Assembly: GCA_019752535.1 (NCBI GenBank) | Contig: JAIEMA010000023.1 | Coordinates: 46,761-110,760 of the forward strand | DNA length: 64,000 bases | Source of the DNA: Bacteriovoracaceae bacterium | Lineage (GTDB): Bacteria; Bdellovibrionota; Bacteriovoracia; Bacteriovoracales; Bacteriovoracaceae | Direction of reading: 5' to 3' | Part shown: positions 16,967 to 25,660 of the stretch, one piece after another | How the letters are laid out: every line of letters begins with the position of its first letter | Numbering within the stretch: position 1 is the stretch's first letter | Made by a program: the position numbers and the translations under genes | The notes under the pieces: model-generated | Told to the model about the DNA's origin: nothing | Seen by the model: only the letters and a program-made list of their open reading frames with translations | Databases searched by the model: none

Positions 16967-16990
16967 AAAACCCCTCGAAAGAGGGGTTTT
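16967..16990. terminator. Bidirectional hairpin terminator
   Basis: AAAACCCCTC and GAGGGGTTTT pair perfectly around a GAAA tetraloop. T runs on one side and A runs on the other make it work in both directions, for the histone-like gene and the convergent gene ending at 16996. Confidence 0.88.
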
Positions 16991-16995
16991 TTGTT

Positions 16996-17502
16996 TTAGT
17001 GCAAAGTTTTATCTTCGTCTTCATCCTCAATGATGTCTTCATTAGGATCAAATCCTGCTTCTCTTAAAAGTCGATCTGCTTCAAGAGTGAGGCGAATATT
17101 TTCGCGAGTCATTTTATAAAAATATTTTTTGCCCTTCCATTCTACTTCCTGCCACTGAGGCTCCCAGTCACTCCACTCGGAGTTAGCGAAATACTCGTCA
17201 TAGAAAAGTCCGGCCACATCCATGAAATTGGCTTGAGTTTCTTTAACTTTCTGTGGTGTCTCTATTTCTTGAAAGTCGCAGGAAAGAAAACAAGAGACAG
17301 CGCTCTCATTAGTGGATTCTTTTGGTAGAAATCCAATAATCACCAGAAGCTCTTGAGGATAGAGGCGACCAAAAACATCAAATTGACGTTTGTGCGCCAC
17401 GCATTGTTCAGCGTAGGTCTCATTTAAGACGAGAGAGACCGATTCTAGCCATTCTTGGGGAAGAGCTTTGCCGGGATTACTTGTGGGTTTACGTTCTAAC
17501 AT
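16996..17502 (-). CDS. Conserved-looking cytoplasmic protein of unknown function
   Basis: A 168-residue soluble protein without signal peptide. It opens with GKALPQEWLESVSLVLNETY, has a beta-rich middle (QELLVIIGFLP), then a Trp-rich stretch (SEWSDWEPQWQEVEWKGKKYFYKMT), and ends in an acidic tail (DEDEDKTLH). I recognise no family. The acidic tail resembles the tail of the convergent histone-like protein; whether that reflects a functional link is unknown. The two genes share one bidirectional terminator. Confidence 0.6.
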   Translation of the reverse strand: MLERKPTSNPGKALPQEWLESVSLVLNETYAEQCVAHKRQFDVFGRLYPQELLVIIGFLPKESTNESAVSCFLSCDFQEIETPQKVKETQANFMDVAGLFYDEYFANSEWSDWEPQWQEVEWKGKKYFYKMTRENIRLTLEADRLLREAGFDPNEDIIEDEDEDKTLH

Positions 17503-17604
17503 GACGACCTGCCTTAAAATGCGAGATTTTTCTTTCTACCGCAGTCGAGGGTTATTAGAATAGTGAGATAGTTAAATCTCTTCTGTTTTTCAAGGACTAA
17601 ATCA

Positions 17605-18768
17605 ATGTCAGTTTACATACTCTCAGGTGCTCGTACAGCTTTTGGCAGCTTTCTTGGTGGTCTTACATCTGTAAGCGCTCCAAAGCTTGGGGCCGCGGCC
17701 ATTGCTGGAGCAGTTCAAAAATCAGGGCTTACAAAAGATCAAATTCAAGAAGTCTTTATGGGGAATGTCGTTCAAGCGGGTGTTGGACAAGCTCCTGCTC
17801 GCCAAGCCGCTCTGTTTGCAGGACTTCCTGAAGCAGTTCCCTGCACAACGATTAACAAAGTTTGTGGATCTGGACTTCAGTCAGTGATCTTAGGAGCGAG
17901 AAGTATTTTAACTGGCGACAACCAAGTGGTTCTTGCTGGTGGTATGGAAAATATGTCAGCTGCTCCTCACTTACTCATGCAATCGCGCAGTGGGATTAAG
18001 TTTGGAAATGGTGAGATCAAAGACAGTATGCAGTGGGATGGCCTTTGGGATGTTTACACAGATCGTCCGATGGGGAATTGTGCTGAAGAGTGTGTCGTGA
18101 AATTCAATATGACTCGCGCTGAACAGGATGCTTTCTCAATTGAATCTTTCAAACGTGCTCAAGCCGCCATCAAAGCAGGTCTCTTTAAAGATGAAATCGT
18201 AGCCGTTCAAGTTCCTGCCAAAGGTGGAAGTATAGACCTCGTAGAAGATGAAGGTCCATTTAAAGCAAATTTTGAAAAGATTCCTGGTCTTCGTCCAGCC
18301 TTTGATAAAAATGGCACCATCACGGCCGCTAATGCTTCGACTATCAATGATGGAGCTGCTGCACTGGTGTTGGGTGGAGATCAATTTGCAGGAACAGCAA
18401 AGTACAAAATTATTTCTTGGGCCTCTCATGCTCAAAATCCCACTTGGTTTACGACGGCTCCTGTGGCGGCGATTCAAAAGGCTTTGGATAAAGCAAAATT
18501 AAAAACAGAACAAGTCGATCTTTGGGAAATCAATGAGGCTTTTGCGGCCGTCTCAATGGCCGCTATGAAAGAGTTGAAGCTTCCTCATGAGAAAGTGAAT
18601 ATTCTCGGTGGAGCAGTGGCGATTGGTCATCCTATTGGAGCTTCCGGAGCGAGAATTCTTTTAACTCTTACAACAGCAATGACTCACAAAAATGCAAAAT
18701 ACGGCTGCGCCGCTATTTGCATTGGCGGTGGTGAGGCGTTAGCGGTTGTGGTTGAAAAGGTGAGATAA
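17605..18768 (+). CDS. atoB: Acetyl-CoA C-acetyltransferase (thiolase)
   Basis: A 387-residue thiolase with all catalytic motifs: the nucleophile cysteine in NKVCGSGLQSV near residue 89, the NEAFA block in WEINEAFAAVSMA, GGAVAIGHPIGASGAR with the active-site His, and a second cysteine in the CIGGGEA block. It condenses two acetyl-CoA to acetoacetyl-CoA or does the reverse, completing the four-carbon pathway encoded by hbd, crotonase and acyl-CoA dehydrogenase upstream. The start is ATG 17605 after AAGGAC. The stop overlaps the next start as TAATG, coupling it to a cyclic-nucleotide-domain protein. The symbol is by function class; phaA or thlA would be equally fair. Confidence 0.93.
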   Translation: MSVYILSGARTAFGSFLGGLTSVSAPKLGAAAIAGAVQKSGLTKDQIQEVFMGNVVQAGVGQAPARQAALFAGLPEAVPCTTINKVCGSGLQSVILGARSILTGDNQVVLAGGMENMSAAPHLLMQSRSGIKFGNGEIKDSMQWDGLWDVYTDRPMGNCAEECVVKFNMTRAEQDAFSIESFKRAQAAIKAGLFKDEIVAVQVPAKGGSIDLVEDEGPFKANFEKIPGLRPAFDKNGTITAANASTINDGAAALVLGGDQFAGTAKYKIISWASHAQNPTWFTTAPVAAIQKALDKAKLKTEQVDLWEINEAFAAVSMAAMKELKLPHEKVNILGGAVAIGHPIGASGARILLTLTTAMTHKNAKYGCAAICIGGGEALAVVVEKVR

Positions 18769-19868
18769 TGAGCACTGACACCACAAAAACGCAGGCTAAA
18801 TCTGGATTAAGACAACTTCGTCCAGGTGAAGTCTTGTTTAATGATGGTGACGTCGCTGAATCACTTTATATCATCCAAAAAGGTCAGATTCGCCTCTATA
18901 AACCAAAAGGTAAGGGGTTTATTGAGATCGCAGTCCTTCGTACTGGAGAAGTGATCGGGGAGATGGCCTTCTTTGATGAAGATGGATCAGGAAAAAAACG
19001 CTCGGCCTCTGGAGCGGCGATGGTTCCGACGGAGATTATTGAAATCTCCTTCCTGGCGTTTGGCAAAACCATGGCCACACTTAATCCTTGGTTTAAAACA
19101 ATTATCAACACACTGGCCACACGTCTTCGTAAAGCGAATTCAAGAATTAAAGAGTTGGAGTCAAACTCCACTTCAAATTATGGAGCCAAAGTAGGCGAGT
19201 ACGAATTTATTAAGCCTGCTGAAATTCTCAAAGTTTTAAGTACTGTTTTCTTAGTTTTTAAAACTCATGGAGAGAAACACGAGAATGGTGTTTCAATTCA
19301 TAAGAAGACTCTCGATCTCTATTCAAGTGATATTTACAATCTTGCTGAAGCCAAATTGGAAGCGATCCTTTTGACTCTTAAAGAGTTAGGATGGCTTGAG
19401 ATGCTTGAAGACGCTGATAAACTTCCACATCTTTATGTCATGAGAAATCTTGAACTCTTGAAAACTCTCTTCATTTTTTACAACACTGAGAAGTCCCTTC
19501 CAGATGAAAAGAAACTCAAAGTCTCAAATCAATGCACCACTTTCCTGGAAAAGATTCTTCAGTACGCTCCGAAATTTCCACCGATTGATATTCCTAATCA
19601 GCGTCCAAGAGATGAGTTTGATACATCTCATCGCTACACTCAGCAGTTCAACATTGCGCCGATTCTCGAAGAGTTTAAAACCCGTAATCTCACTATTAAC
19701 GCCGATCACCTAGATGATGCTCGATCAGTCCAGCTCATTGGTGAGAGATCTGTAGAGGGCAAAGAGATTTGGGTTGAGATCGATATGCCGAAACTTAAAC
19801 GGATGTATCCGATTATCAAATTTGTGAATTCAGTGAATCGCCAAAACCGTGAGAAGAGTAATTACTAG
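18768..19868 (+). CDS. Cyclic-nucleotide-binding (Crp-like) domain protein
   Basis: Residues 15-125 form a cNMP-binding beta-roll: RPGEVLFNDGDVAESLYIIQKGQIRLY, then GEVIGEMAFFDED and RSASGAA, which keep the Gly-Glu and Arg-Ser/Ala of the phosphate-binding cassette although with a short insertion. A helix (INTLATRLRKANSRIKELES) follows. The C-terminal 220 residues are helical and unlike the short Crp HTH; a stretch ending LTLKELGWLEMLED has winged-helix character. It may be a sensor with a non-standard output rather than a transcription factor. It is translationally coupled to thiolase and ends in a four-base CTAG overlap with the convergent lipoprotein. Confidence 0.75.
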   Translation: MSTDTTKTQAKSGLRQLRPGEVLFNDGDVAESLYIIQKGQIRLYKPKGKGFIEIAVLRTGEVIGEMAFFDEDGSGKKRSASGAAMVPTEIIEISFLAFGKTMATLNPWFKTIINTLATRLRKANSRIKELESNSTSNYGAKVGEYEFIKPAEILKVLSTVFLVFKTHGEKHENGVSIHKKTLDLYSSDIYNLAEAKLEAILLTLKELGWLEMLEDADKLPHLYVMRNLELLKTLFIFYNTEKSLPDEKKLKVSNQCTTFLEKILQYAPKFPPIDIPNQRPRDEFDTSHRYTQQFNIAPILEEFKTRNLTINADHLDDARSVQLIGERSVEGKEIWVEIDMPKLKRMYPIIKFVNSVNRQNREKSNY

Positions 19869-21244
19869 ATGCCCTCTGGCGTATAGTAAACTTCAACGGT
19901 GTCACCCGAGGCATAGACAGCACTTCCATTTAGTTTAATGAAATAGCCCGTGCGATTGAGTGGCGGATTGGCCGCAGTAGTGGCAGCGGCATTGGTGAAT
20001 TTAATGTTTTGATTCTCTAAATACCCAGTGTAACTCCAACCATTGGTTGTGCTTTGTGGAATGTTATTTCCACGAATTCGAACAACGATAGTGTCTGGTT
20101 TTGGTTTTGAAGGAACCACAGCATAACCATAGTACTCGGTTGGTGTGCGACTCTTCACCACTAAACATTGAGGATAAACGACTTGACCTGATCCATTGAG
20201 CTCAATGAATGTCCCGGTTTTTGGTTCACCTACAGTCGGAAGAATGCGTGTGTTTTGAGTTCCACTTGTGCAGCAAGTGTAACCATTGGTGGCATCCATC
20301 GGAACAGTTGTGGCCGTTCCATTGGGAGAGATTTTTGTGACACTTTCAATGACGTTTTGAGATGTGCCAGAGCTTACGAGCCAGCGGTTATAAGTGTGGC
20401 CCACGACTTCCTGACGGATTGATTCATTGATACCTGCATAGAGATTGTATGTTGAACTACATAAATCATAACTATCTGGAGTTGAGCGAGAGGATTGATC
20501 AGTGGCATTCATCGCTGAATAAACTCTAGATGACATCATCTTGTACATTTTGCCTTCTGCATAACCTGATTTACAGTTTGCAGTATGGGCCACTAAGCTG
20601 AAGAAGCGAAATTGTTGAGCGCTCAAACTTCCTTTCAAATTAATGAAGTTGTTGTAAGCGGAATCATAGGCCGTGTTATTCGGAAAGCACTGACCATTGA
20701 AGCAACTTTTTGTATCAGTGTCATCACCATTAGAAACGAGAACGATGATGGTGTGTGCACCATTTCTAAAAATTCCATTCGATCTATTGTTACTAATCAA
20801 TGAAGTAGATCTTGCAAAACCTGGTTCATTATTCACACCCTGAGGTGTGTTAAAGAATTGCAAACCTTCAAGACTGACGACATTCACGGAGGGAGCCATG
20901 CCTGAAGCGTTGTTTGTGATCACAGGACGGAAAGTATCTGACTGACCGTCTGCAAGCAGAGGGGCCACCATAATATGATAATCAAATTCTTGAGAAACAG
21001 TTTGAATAGTCAGACGGATTTGGTCTTTTACTGTGCTTGAAAGATAGCCTGCAGATAAAGAGTTATCGACGACATAAAGAATATCAACCGGTGGCTTTAC
21101 GAGAGTGTGGTTGGCGCAAGTAAGATTCTGAAAAACTTCAACCGAATTGGCCGTGTATTTCTCCGTTTTAGGAGATCCTGCGAATTCTTCTTTGCTACAG
21201 CCCCACGTAAAAACGAGGGCAAGCAGTACGGCATATTTAATCAT
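19865..21244 (-). CDS. Large vWA-like lipoprotein
   Basis: The N-terminus MIKYAVLLALVFTWGC has a lipobox-like WGC (Cys16). Residues 50-75 read PPVDILYVVDNSLSAGYL, close to the vWA metal site (DxSxS), and later IIVLVSNGDDTD resembles the second strand and its acidic residue, so a vWA-like fold fits residues 50-290. The C-terminal 170 residues are beta-rich with repeats of GYFIKLNGS and GTFIELNGS type, which suggests tandem carbohydrate- or protein-binding modules. At least ten cysteines are present, including a CC pair. Probably an outer-surface adhesin-like lipoprotein, by inference. Confidence 0.62.
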   Translation of the reverse strand: MIKYAVLLALVFTWGCSKEEFAGSPKTEKYTANSVEVFQNLTCANHTLVKPPVDILYVVDNSLSAGYLSSTVKDQIRLTIQTVSQEFDYHIMVAPLLADGQSDTFRPVITNNASGMAPSVNVVSLEGLQFFNTPQGVNNEPGFARSTSLISNNRSNGIFRNGAHTIIVLVSNGDDTDTKSCFNGQCFPNNTAYDSAYNNFINLKGSLSAQQFRFFSLVAHTANCKSGYAEGKMYKMMSSRVYSAMNATDQSSRSTPDSYDLCSSTYNLYAGINESIRQEVVGHTYNRWLVSSGTSQNVIESVTKISPNGTATTVPMDATNGYTCCTSGTQNTRILPTVGEPKTGTFIELNGSGQVVYPQCLVVKSRTPTEYYGYAVVPSKPKPDTIVVRIRGNNIPQSTTNGWSYTGYLENQNIKFTNAAATTAANPPLNRTGYFIKLNGSAVYASGDTVEVYYTPEGI

Positions 21245-21388
21245 AAGGCACCTTGCTGGTTCATATCGATTAAGCTGATCGGTTATTAAACGCGCAAACT
21301 TGAGGTCAGGAAAAGATTGCCGCTCGAGAGCTCCAAGTTTTAATGGGTTACAATCAATATAAATAGTTTCAACAGGTTGGGAGGAGCT

Positions 21389-22195
21389 ATGAGCGAGAGC
21401 TGGTATTACGTATTAAAAGGTCAAAGACAAGGCCCAGTGGATGCAAGTGCAATTGCCTCTTTAGTGAGCAGTCAGCAACTTCGTCCGGATGATTACATTT
21501 GGAAGAAGGGCTTTGATAATTGGCGCAAACTTAAAGATGTAGAAGAACTTCAAAGTCAAAGTAGTGCACCATCGATGCCTTCAATTCCTCAGCCACCTGT
21601 AAAGCAGGCCGCAACTCATTCCAATAAATTAAGAATGGGAAGTTTAGATCCAGAAGAGAAAAGTGTGTACGTGAGAATTGGTGTCGATCGTGGAGGATCT
21701 CCTGCTGAGTATGGACCTTATACTCCTTTGCTTGTGAAAAAACTCTACGAAGAAAATAGAGTCAATGGGCGAACTCAATTCTTTGTCAGAGAAAAGATGC
21801 AGGAGTGGATGTTTTTAGCAGATCTTGCGGACTTTGAAGAAGTCTTCCATGATATGCCTCCTGTTATTCAGGAAACTGAACGTAGAAGATGGATTAGAAA
21901 GCCGCTGCTAGCGAGACTGTTTGTTCAAAATCATAAAAAAGTTTTTGAAGGCATTTGCAGAGATATTTCTGTTGGTGGAATGCAAGTTTTAACTGACACC
22001 TTCCCTGGGAAGGCTGGAGATAAAATTTCGATTAACGTTCATCCAGACAATACGGAATATCATTTTACGGCCGCTGGAACAGTTGTGCGTCTGCTTGAAG
22101 GGAATCAAGGTTTTTCGTTTCGCTTTGATCCACTTCAAAATGATGCTCAAAGGGCAATTGAAAAGTATATAAAAGATGTGGACGCAACCCTCTAG
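21389..22195 (+). CDS. GYF_2-PilZ domain protein, probable c-di-GMP receptor
   Basis: The start is ATG 21389 directly after GGGAGGAG; the track's TTG is upstream of that ribosome site. Residues 3-55 are a GYF_2 domain (WYYVLKGQRQGPVDASAI, DYIWKKGFDNW). Residues 90-155 look like a second, diverged GYF_2-type unit (YGPYTPLLVKKLYEENR). Residues 165-268 are PilZ with the c-di-GMP motifs RRWIR (RxxxR) and DISVGG (DxSxxG) intact. It should therefore bind c-di-GMP and pass the signal to proline-rich partners via GYF. It overlaps the next gene by 20 bases. The FHA-GGDEF cyclase of the same window is a possible source of the signal. Confidence 0.85.
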   Translation: MSESWYYVLKGQRQGPVDASAIASLVSSQQLRPDDYIWKKGFDNWRKLKDVEELQSQSSAPSMPSIPQPPVKQAATHSNKLRMGSLDPEEKSVYVRIGVDRGGSPAEYGPYTPLLVKKLYEENRVNGRTQFFVREKMQEWMFLADLADFEEVFHDMPPVIQETERRRWIRKPLLARLFVQNHKKVFEGICRDISVGGMQVLTDTFPGKAGDKISINVHPDNTEYHFTAAGTVVRLLEGNQGFSFRFDPLQNDAQRAIEKYIKDVDATL

Positions 22196-23078
22196 ATCGA
22201 CCGATAAAAAATCTCAACGAATTAAAATTCGTCGAGAGATAAAACATTATAAATCAGCACAGCCTGATTCGCGCTTTGCCGTCCAAAGTTGGTTTGCAGT
22301 AGGCAGTCATCCCACTTCTCAGATACTCTTTCTTCATGGCGCACTTTCACACGGTGATCGTCATTCAGAGATGTTTGAGTGGTTTGTAAAAAAATCAGAT
22401 GGAGCAACGGTTGTTAGATCTCTCGATTTTGTGGGCCACGGAATCTCTTCAGGTCCCAGAGGTCATGTCGATAAATTTAAGTATTGGATGGATGATCTCA
22501 TTAGCGCCTTAAATGATTTATCCGCTTATGGATCAACTACTTTAATTGGTCACTCTATGGGGGGACTCATCGCTCTCAAATCTTTACTCGAGAGAGAACA
22601 AGAGATTCCAAAAGAAGTCGGACCTTTGATTCTGAGCAATCCATGCATTCGTCCTATTCAAGTGGTAGAGATTCCTAAGTTAGAAATGATGGTCAATGGC
22701 ATTGCCGATCGCCTGCCTTTGTTAAGATTTCCTCGGATTCATAAAGGGCCACAACTTGCCAATAATCCTGAAGCCGCTAATTCTTTTGAAACTGATCCTC
22801 TCGTTTCTGGATTTATTACGGCTCAGATGACACGTGAAATTTATTATGCTTCTCAAGATATTCGCTCTTTATCCTATTTCCTTAAGAGACCGACTCTTTT
22901 TTTGATTTCGGGTCAAGACTTAGTTGTTGATCGGGAAGCGACACTTCTTTTCTCTCGTGGAATTGATAAGAAGTTTTGTAAAGTTATTGAATATGAAAAT
23001 GTAAAACATGAGCTTCTTCATGAGGCGATTCGTCATAAAGTTTGGCAGGATATTGCCACTTGGTTGGAGAGTGTATGA
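22176..23078 (+). CDS. Alpha/beta hydrolase, monoacylglycerol-lipase type
   Basis: A 300-residue Hydrolase_4 (serine aminopeptidase S33/lysophospholipase) protein. The oxyanion region is FLHGALSHGDRH, then SLDFVGHGISSGPRGHV, the typical GHGxSxGxRGH signature. The nucleophile elbow is LIGHSMGGLIAL, the acid lies in ISGQDLVVD and the catalytic His in NVKHELLHE. No signal peptide is present. It probably cleaves monoacylglycerols or lysophospholipids in the cytoplasm or at the inner membrane. It begins inside the end of the GYF_2-PilZ gene and overlaps the next lipoprotein by four bases (ATGA), so all three are one operon. Confidence 0.85.
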   Translation: MWTQPSRSTDKKSQRIKIRREIKHYKSAQPDSRFAVQSWFAVGSHPTSQILFLHGALSHGDRHSEMFEWFVKKSDGATVVRSLDFVGHGISSGPRGHVDKFKYWMDDLISALNDLSAYGSTTLIGHSMGGLIALKSLLEREQEIPKEVGPLILSNPCIRPIQVVEIPKLEMMVNGIADRLPLLRFPRIHKGPQLANNPEAANSFETDPLVSGFITAQMTREIYYASQDIRSLSYFLKRPTLFLISGQDLVVDREATLLFSRGIDKKFCKVIEYENVKHELLHEAIRHKVWQDIATWLESV

Positions 23079-23608
23079 AGAAACTTGGCATTTTATTTTT
23101 AATTTTTATCTCTTCTTGTGCTGCTTATAGAACCTTTAACCAAACGACGACTGGTAAAGTGAGATTTCCAGGTGGAGTTCAAGGTAAAGAAGTTTGGGAT
23201 GATGCCATGTACTTCAGAAGAGCGAGCTGGTACCACGGCATGACACTTTATTATGATGCTTTGATTTACACTGCAGATGAAAAATCACCTTTTACTCGCT
23301 GGTTCTCGCCAGCAGAGCGTGAATATTTCCAAAAGTGTGAAAAACTGCTTGTTACAGTCAATTATGCCGCTGACGCTACCAAAATTTCACATGTGATGTT
23401 TCGTGAACAAATGAGACAGAATGGCTTTGATGATGTTGTTGTGAATTCATTTGCTTCATATATTCGCACGCATCCTACATTCCAAGCTTGGAATCTCCAG
23501 AATTATAAGATCTTAGGCTATTGCAAACGCCAGACCGGGAAAGTAGGAGACATTAATAATCTCTTGGTGAATTTCCCATCTTTTACAGAACTTAAGATTA
23601 AGATTTAG
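23075..23608 (+). CDS. Lipoprotein of unknown function
   Basis: The start is ATG 23075, overlapping the hydrolase stop; it gives a lipoprotein signal (KKLGILFLIFISSC, Cys15) that the track's earlier start obscures. The 160-residue mature part is rich in aromatic residues (YFRRASWYHGMTLYYDALIY, WFSPAEREYF) and mostly helical. I recognise no family. It is the third gene of the PilZ-hydrolase operon, so a role at the envelope under c-di-GMP control is conceivable but unproven. Confidence 0.65.
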   Translation: MKKLGILFLIFISSCAAYRTFNQTTTGKVRFPGGVQGKEVWDDAMYFRRASWYHGMTLYYDALIYTADEKSPFTRWFSPAEREYFQKCEKLLVTVNYAADATKISHVMFREQMRQNGFDDVVVNSFASYIRTHPTFQAWNLQNYKILGYCKRQTGKVGDINNLLVNFPSFTELKIKI

Positions 23609-23653
23609 TTCTCATTTCAATGACTTGAGCCTTGATTTAAGTCACTCCACCTC

Positions 23654-23680
23654 TAAAGATTTCCTGGCGTTGACCGATAG
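23654..23680 (+). promoter_or_regulatory. Sigma-28 (FliA)-like promoter motif before the Ser/Thr kinase gene
   Basis: TAAA, exactly 15 bases, then ACCGATAG closely matches the FliA consensus TAAA-N15-GCCGATAA. The motif ends 16 bases before the kinase ATG, which would leave a leader of only about ten bases, barely containing the GAGG ribosome site. The match is good, the geometry tight. Confidence 0.4.
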
Positions 23681-23695
23681 GATCATGAGGTTTGT

Positions 23696-25657
23696 ATGAC
23701 AGATAAGAAATTTGAAAGATTCGGTAAGTACCTCATCCTTGACCATTTGGTTGATGGTGGAATGGCGAAAATTTGTCGCGCGCGCTTTTTGGGTGAGCAG
23801 TCGAACAAAGTTGTCGCGATTAAAATGGTGCAGCCACAATTTTCAAAAGATCCAAACTTCGTACGTATGTTTCAAGATGAACTTTCTGTTTGCTTTGGAC
23901 TTCTTCATCCAAATATCGCACAAACTTATGACTACGGTAAGGTAAACGAACAGCTCTATACGGCGATGGAGTATGTTGATGGTGCCAATCTCAAGCAGTT
24001 CCTAGACCGTTTGAAAGAAAAAAACTTCGTCTTTCCTGTTGAGATCTCTGTTTATATTATTTCTCAGGTTTGTCAGGGTCTTCACTACGCTCATACCTTT
24101 ACTGAGAAGTTAAGTGGGCAGCCACTTAACATCGTTCACCGTGATATCTCTCCTCACAACGTGATGTTGACATATGATGGGGCGGTCAAGGTTATTGACT
24201 TCGGTATTGCGAAATCCAATTCTAACTCTGAAGCCACTCAAGCAGGAACGATCAAAGGTAAGCTCTCTTACCTCGCTCCGGAATATTTAGAAGGACTTGA
24301 GCTCGATGCCCGTTATGATGAATTTGCTGTCGGTATTACTTTGTGGGAAATGCTATGTTCTCGCAAAATGTTTACTGCTGCTAATGATCTTGCGGTCTTA
24401 AAACAAATTCAAGCTTGTAAAATAGCTCCACCATCTTCAATCAATCCAAACGTACCTAAAGAGCTTGATGCGATTGTGATGAAAGCTTTATCTAAAGATA
24501 GATCACAACGCTATGAAGATATGGATAAATTTAACCGTGCCCTGGTTAAGTTTCTCTATTCACAATACCCGGATTTTAACCCTTCGGATTTAAGCTATTT
24601 TGCCAAAGAATTATTTAAAGATGAAATCAAGCGCGATAAAGAAAAATTTGTTGAGTACGGCAAAATTGATGTCCAGCCCTACATCGACGATTTAAATAAA
24701 GACCAGAATGGAAAACCAGCAGCTCCGGCCGCATTTCCAATGCCAAACGCTTCAGGTGGAGAGCAACTGGTTCGCCAAGAAAGAATTGAAATCGATTTGG
24801 ATGAGCCTTCTTCTTCAAATGAAGAGGGATCTGCAACTATTGAACTTGCGACTTCAAGCCCACAGACTTCAACAAGAAAAGTGGCGCGTGCTTCTTTAAG
24901 TAAAGAGAAAGCAAAAACTTCGACATCGATAAAGATGTCTAAGAGAACCGACAAGACGAGCACTTCATCAAATAAAACGATGAGTCGCTCAAAGAAGGAT
25001 CTTGAGAAGGGCGAGAAAGAATCAAGTAGTAGTGTAAGTGTGATCTTCATCTTAGTTGCCTCACTTTGTGGTGTCGCTTATTTTCAGGGCGATTTCATGG
25101 AAGAGATGATTGGTATCAATCTTCATAAAATGATTCATGGTGAGGGAGATAGAACGATTTCCTCTGTTTCAAATCCATCAGTGGCCAAAGAAACTAAGGT
25201 AGCCCCACAGCCGCAGTTACCTAAAGAGGGGACTATTACTCTTGGTGGTGTCGATTTTGATATGGAAGTTTTGATTAACGGTCAAAAGCAAGCCTACGTG
25301 AGTGGTACGGCGATGAAAGTGCCCCTCGATCAGAACATCACTGTTATGGTTAAAAAAGCAGGTTACAAGAGCTTTATGAAAACAATAGCTCTTACGGCCG
25401 AAGAGAATAGTGTATTTGTTCAAGTCCCTGAGCCTGTTCGAGCACGCACGGGATTACTCTCTTCATCTCTGAATTATGGTGCCGGTTCGATTTTGATATT
25501 TGAAGTAGATGGTGAAAAAATAGAAAAGACCATGCCATTTAGAGATATCGCGATTCCTTCAGGAAGCTATCAGGCAAAGGTTATTAATCCTGCCCTTGGT
25601 ACAGAAAAAGAAATTGAGTTTCTGATTGAAGAAAATAAAATGCAGCTCTTGCCTTAA
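23696..25657 (+). CDS. Membrane Ser/Thr protein kinase with C-terminal PEGA-like domain
   Basis: Residues 10-280 are a complete Hanks-type kinase: GGMAKICRA glycine loop, VAIKM with Lys43, the catalytic loop HRDISPHNVM, VIDFGIAK (DFG) and the activation end GKLSYLAPEYL. Next comes a Ser/Thr/Lys-rich linker of about 120 residues, a single transmembrane helix (VSVIFILVASLCGVAYF) near residue 455, and an outer part with a PEGA-like repeat (VLINGQKQAYVSGTAMKVPL). The kinase would be cytoplasmic and PEGA periplasmic. This is the layout of deltaproteobacterial-type sensor kinases. Its clients are unknown; an FHA protein that could read phosphothreonine is encoded at 31204-32115. A FliA-like motif lies just upstream. 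Confidence 0.88.
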   Translation: MTDKKFERFGKYLILDHLVDGGMAKICRARFLGEQSNKVVAIKMVQPQFSKDPNFVRMFQDELSVCFGLLHPNIAQTYDYGKVNEQLYTAMEYVDGANLKQFLDRLKEKNFVFPVEISVYIISQVCQGLHYAHTFTEKLSGQPLNIVHRDISPHNVMLTYDGAVKVIDFGIAKSNSNSEATQAGTIKGKLSYLAPEYLEGLELDARYDEFAVGITLWEMLCSRKMFTAANDLAVLKQIQACKIAPPSSINPNVPKELDAIVMKALSKDRSQRYEDMDKFNRALVKFLYSQYPDFNPSDLSYFAKELFKDEIKRDKEKFVEYGKIDVQPYIDDLNKDQNGKPAAPAAFPMPNASGGEQLVRQERIEIDLDEPSSSNEEGSATIELATSSPQTSTRKVARASLSKEKAKTSTSIKMSKRTDKTSTSSNKTMSRSKKDLEKGEKESSSSVSVIFILVASLCGVAYFQGDFMEEMIGINLHKMIHGEGDRTISSVSNPSVAKETKVAPQPQLPKEGTITLGGVDFDMEVLINGQKQAYVSGTAMKVPLDQNITVMVKKAGYKSFMKTIALTAEENSVFVQVPEPVRARTGLLSSSLNYGAGSILIFEVDGEKIEKTMPFRDIAIPSGSYQAKVINPALGTEKEIEFLIEENKMQLLP

Positions 25658-25660
25658 TGC

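Noticed and set aside
23624-23646. Inverted repeat TGACTT...AAGTCA after the lipoprotein at 23608
   Set aside because: The loop is 12 bases and no T run follows, so it is not a convincing terminator; too short to call an operator.
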